A stretch of DNA of 29,952 nucleotides from JBOGFC01 sp050742155. Its GTDB lineage: Bacteria > Actinomycetota > Acidimicrobiia > Spongiisociales > JALYHC01. Shown one piece after another: positions 29,565 through 29,952 of this stretch. Each line of letters starts with the position of its first letter. Position 1 is the stretch's first letter. The stretch is taken from the NCBI GenBank assembly GCA_050742155.1, contig JBOGFC010000138.1, positions 1-29,952 of the forward strand, written 5' to 3'. Below the pieces are notes generated by a model. The model made no database searches. It saw only the letters and a list, made by a program, of their open reading frames with translations, and was not told the DNA's origin. Position numbers and translations under genes: made by a program.

Positions 29565-29952
29565 ATGGACTACGAACTCATGGAAGCCCTGGAGGTGCTG
29601 GAGCGCGAGAAGGGCGTTCCGGCCGAGACGATCCTCGACGCCCTGGCCAACGCGCTGGTCACCGCCTACAAGCGCAGCCCCGGGGCGGCCGAGGAGGCGC
29701 GGGTCACCATCGACCAGGACACCGGTGAGATCAAGGTGTATGCCCAGGAGCTCGACGAGGAGGGCAACGTCACCCAGGAGTGGGAGGACACCCCCGACGA
29801 CTTCGGGCGGATCGCCGCCCAGACCGCCAAGCAGGTGATCGTCCAGCGGCTGCGCGACGCCAAGCGTGAGCAGGTCTTCGACATCTACGAGGGCCGGGAG
29901 GGCGATCTGGTCACCGGGATCGTTCAGCAACACGACCACCGCTACACGATCC
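29565..29952 (+). CDS. nusA: Transcription termination/antitermination factor NusA, N-terminal part
   Basis: The first 129 residues of NusA, cut by the window edge. The N-terminal RNA-polymerase-binding domain is recognisable: 'MDYELMEALEVLEREKGVPA', 'TILDALANALVTAYKR', 'EWEDTPDDFGRIAAQTAKQV' and 'LRDAKREQVFDIYEGREGDL', followed by the start of the S1 domain. NusA binds RNA polymerase and affects pausing, termination and antitermination. Ribosome binding site TAGGAGGA, about 6 nt before ATG. KH domains lie outside the window. Confidence 0.96.
   Translation, partial: MDYELMEALEVLEREKGVPAETILDALANALVTAYKRSPGAAEEARVTIDQDTGEIKVYAQELDEEGNVTQEWEDTPDDFGRIAAQTAKQVIVQRLRDAKREQVFDIYEGREGDLVTGIVQQHDHRYTI

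Noticed and set aside
1..29952. CRISPR array, tRNA or rRNA genes, phage genes
   Set aside because: No regularly spaced repeats, no cloverleaf-type sequence with CCA-adjacent acceptor stem, and no phage structural proteins were seen in reading both strands; a covariance-model scan was not possible here.

Overview
This is a GC-rich window, dense with short intergenic gaps, from what looks like a deep-branching actinobacterium. The reasons are the conserved order comM-dprA ... xerC-whiG-rpsB-tsf-pyrH-frr-cdsA-dxr-rseP-ispG-proS-rimP-nusA, a WhiG-type sigma factor directly upstream of rpsB, frequent GTG starts, and several genes that appear leaderless. Acidimicrobiia or a related uncultured class is a guess; the sequence alone does not fix the taxon.

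Left part (1-6.5 kb, minus strand): the N-terminal part of an IS1182-type transposase runs off the left edge. Next comes an intact pirin with its complete metal site. Then there is a tightly overlapped operon led by a GntR/FCD regulator: two half-size TauE/SafE-type membrane proteins, an ABC ATPase and two ABC permeases, all with start/stop overlaps. After a 79-nt gap comes an NMT1/SsuA-like lipoprotein binding protein. This is a self-contained uptake (and possibly export) cassette for a small organic anion. Sulfonate or taurine-like substrates are the best guess, but nothing in the window proves the substrate.

Middle (6.6-19 kb, mostly plus strand): aminopeptidase N (pepN), then comM-dprA (natural transformation/DNA processing). 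An accessory block follows: an MFS transporter, a minus-strand RRM RNA-binding protein, the TIGR02587/TIGR02588 membrane pair, a BaeRF3-like release-factor-fold protein, and ThiI with a C-terminal rhodanese-like domain that has lost its cysteine. The core order resumes with xerC and whiG. In other actinobacteria dprA and xerC lie close together, so this roughly 6-kb block looks like an insertion at a variable spot.

Right part (19.9-30 kb, plus strand): the conserved translation / lipid / isoprenoid cluster. rpsB and tsf serve the ribosome and elongation, pyrH makes UDP, and frr recycles ribosomes. cdsA makes CDP-diacylglycerol, here with an unusual N-terminal zinc-ribbon extension. dxr and ispG belong to the MEP isoprenoid pathway. 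rseP is a site-2 protease. proS is a eukaryote/archaea-like prolyl-tRNA synthetase. rimP and nusA serve 30S maturation and transcription; nusA is cut by the right edge. Several strong hairpins sit between these genes: in the rpsB leader, between rseP and ispG, a 13-bp inverted repeat between ispG and proS, after proS, and an attenuator-like hairpin in the rimP leader.

No tRNA, rRNA or CRISPR array was recognised. No clearly new system was found. The points most worth a second look are the split TauE/SafE pair in its GntR-led operon, the Cys-less ThiI rhodanese-like domain, the zinc-ribbon CdsA, the dprA-xerC insertion block with BaeRF3 and TIGR02587/02588, and the structured leaders.
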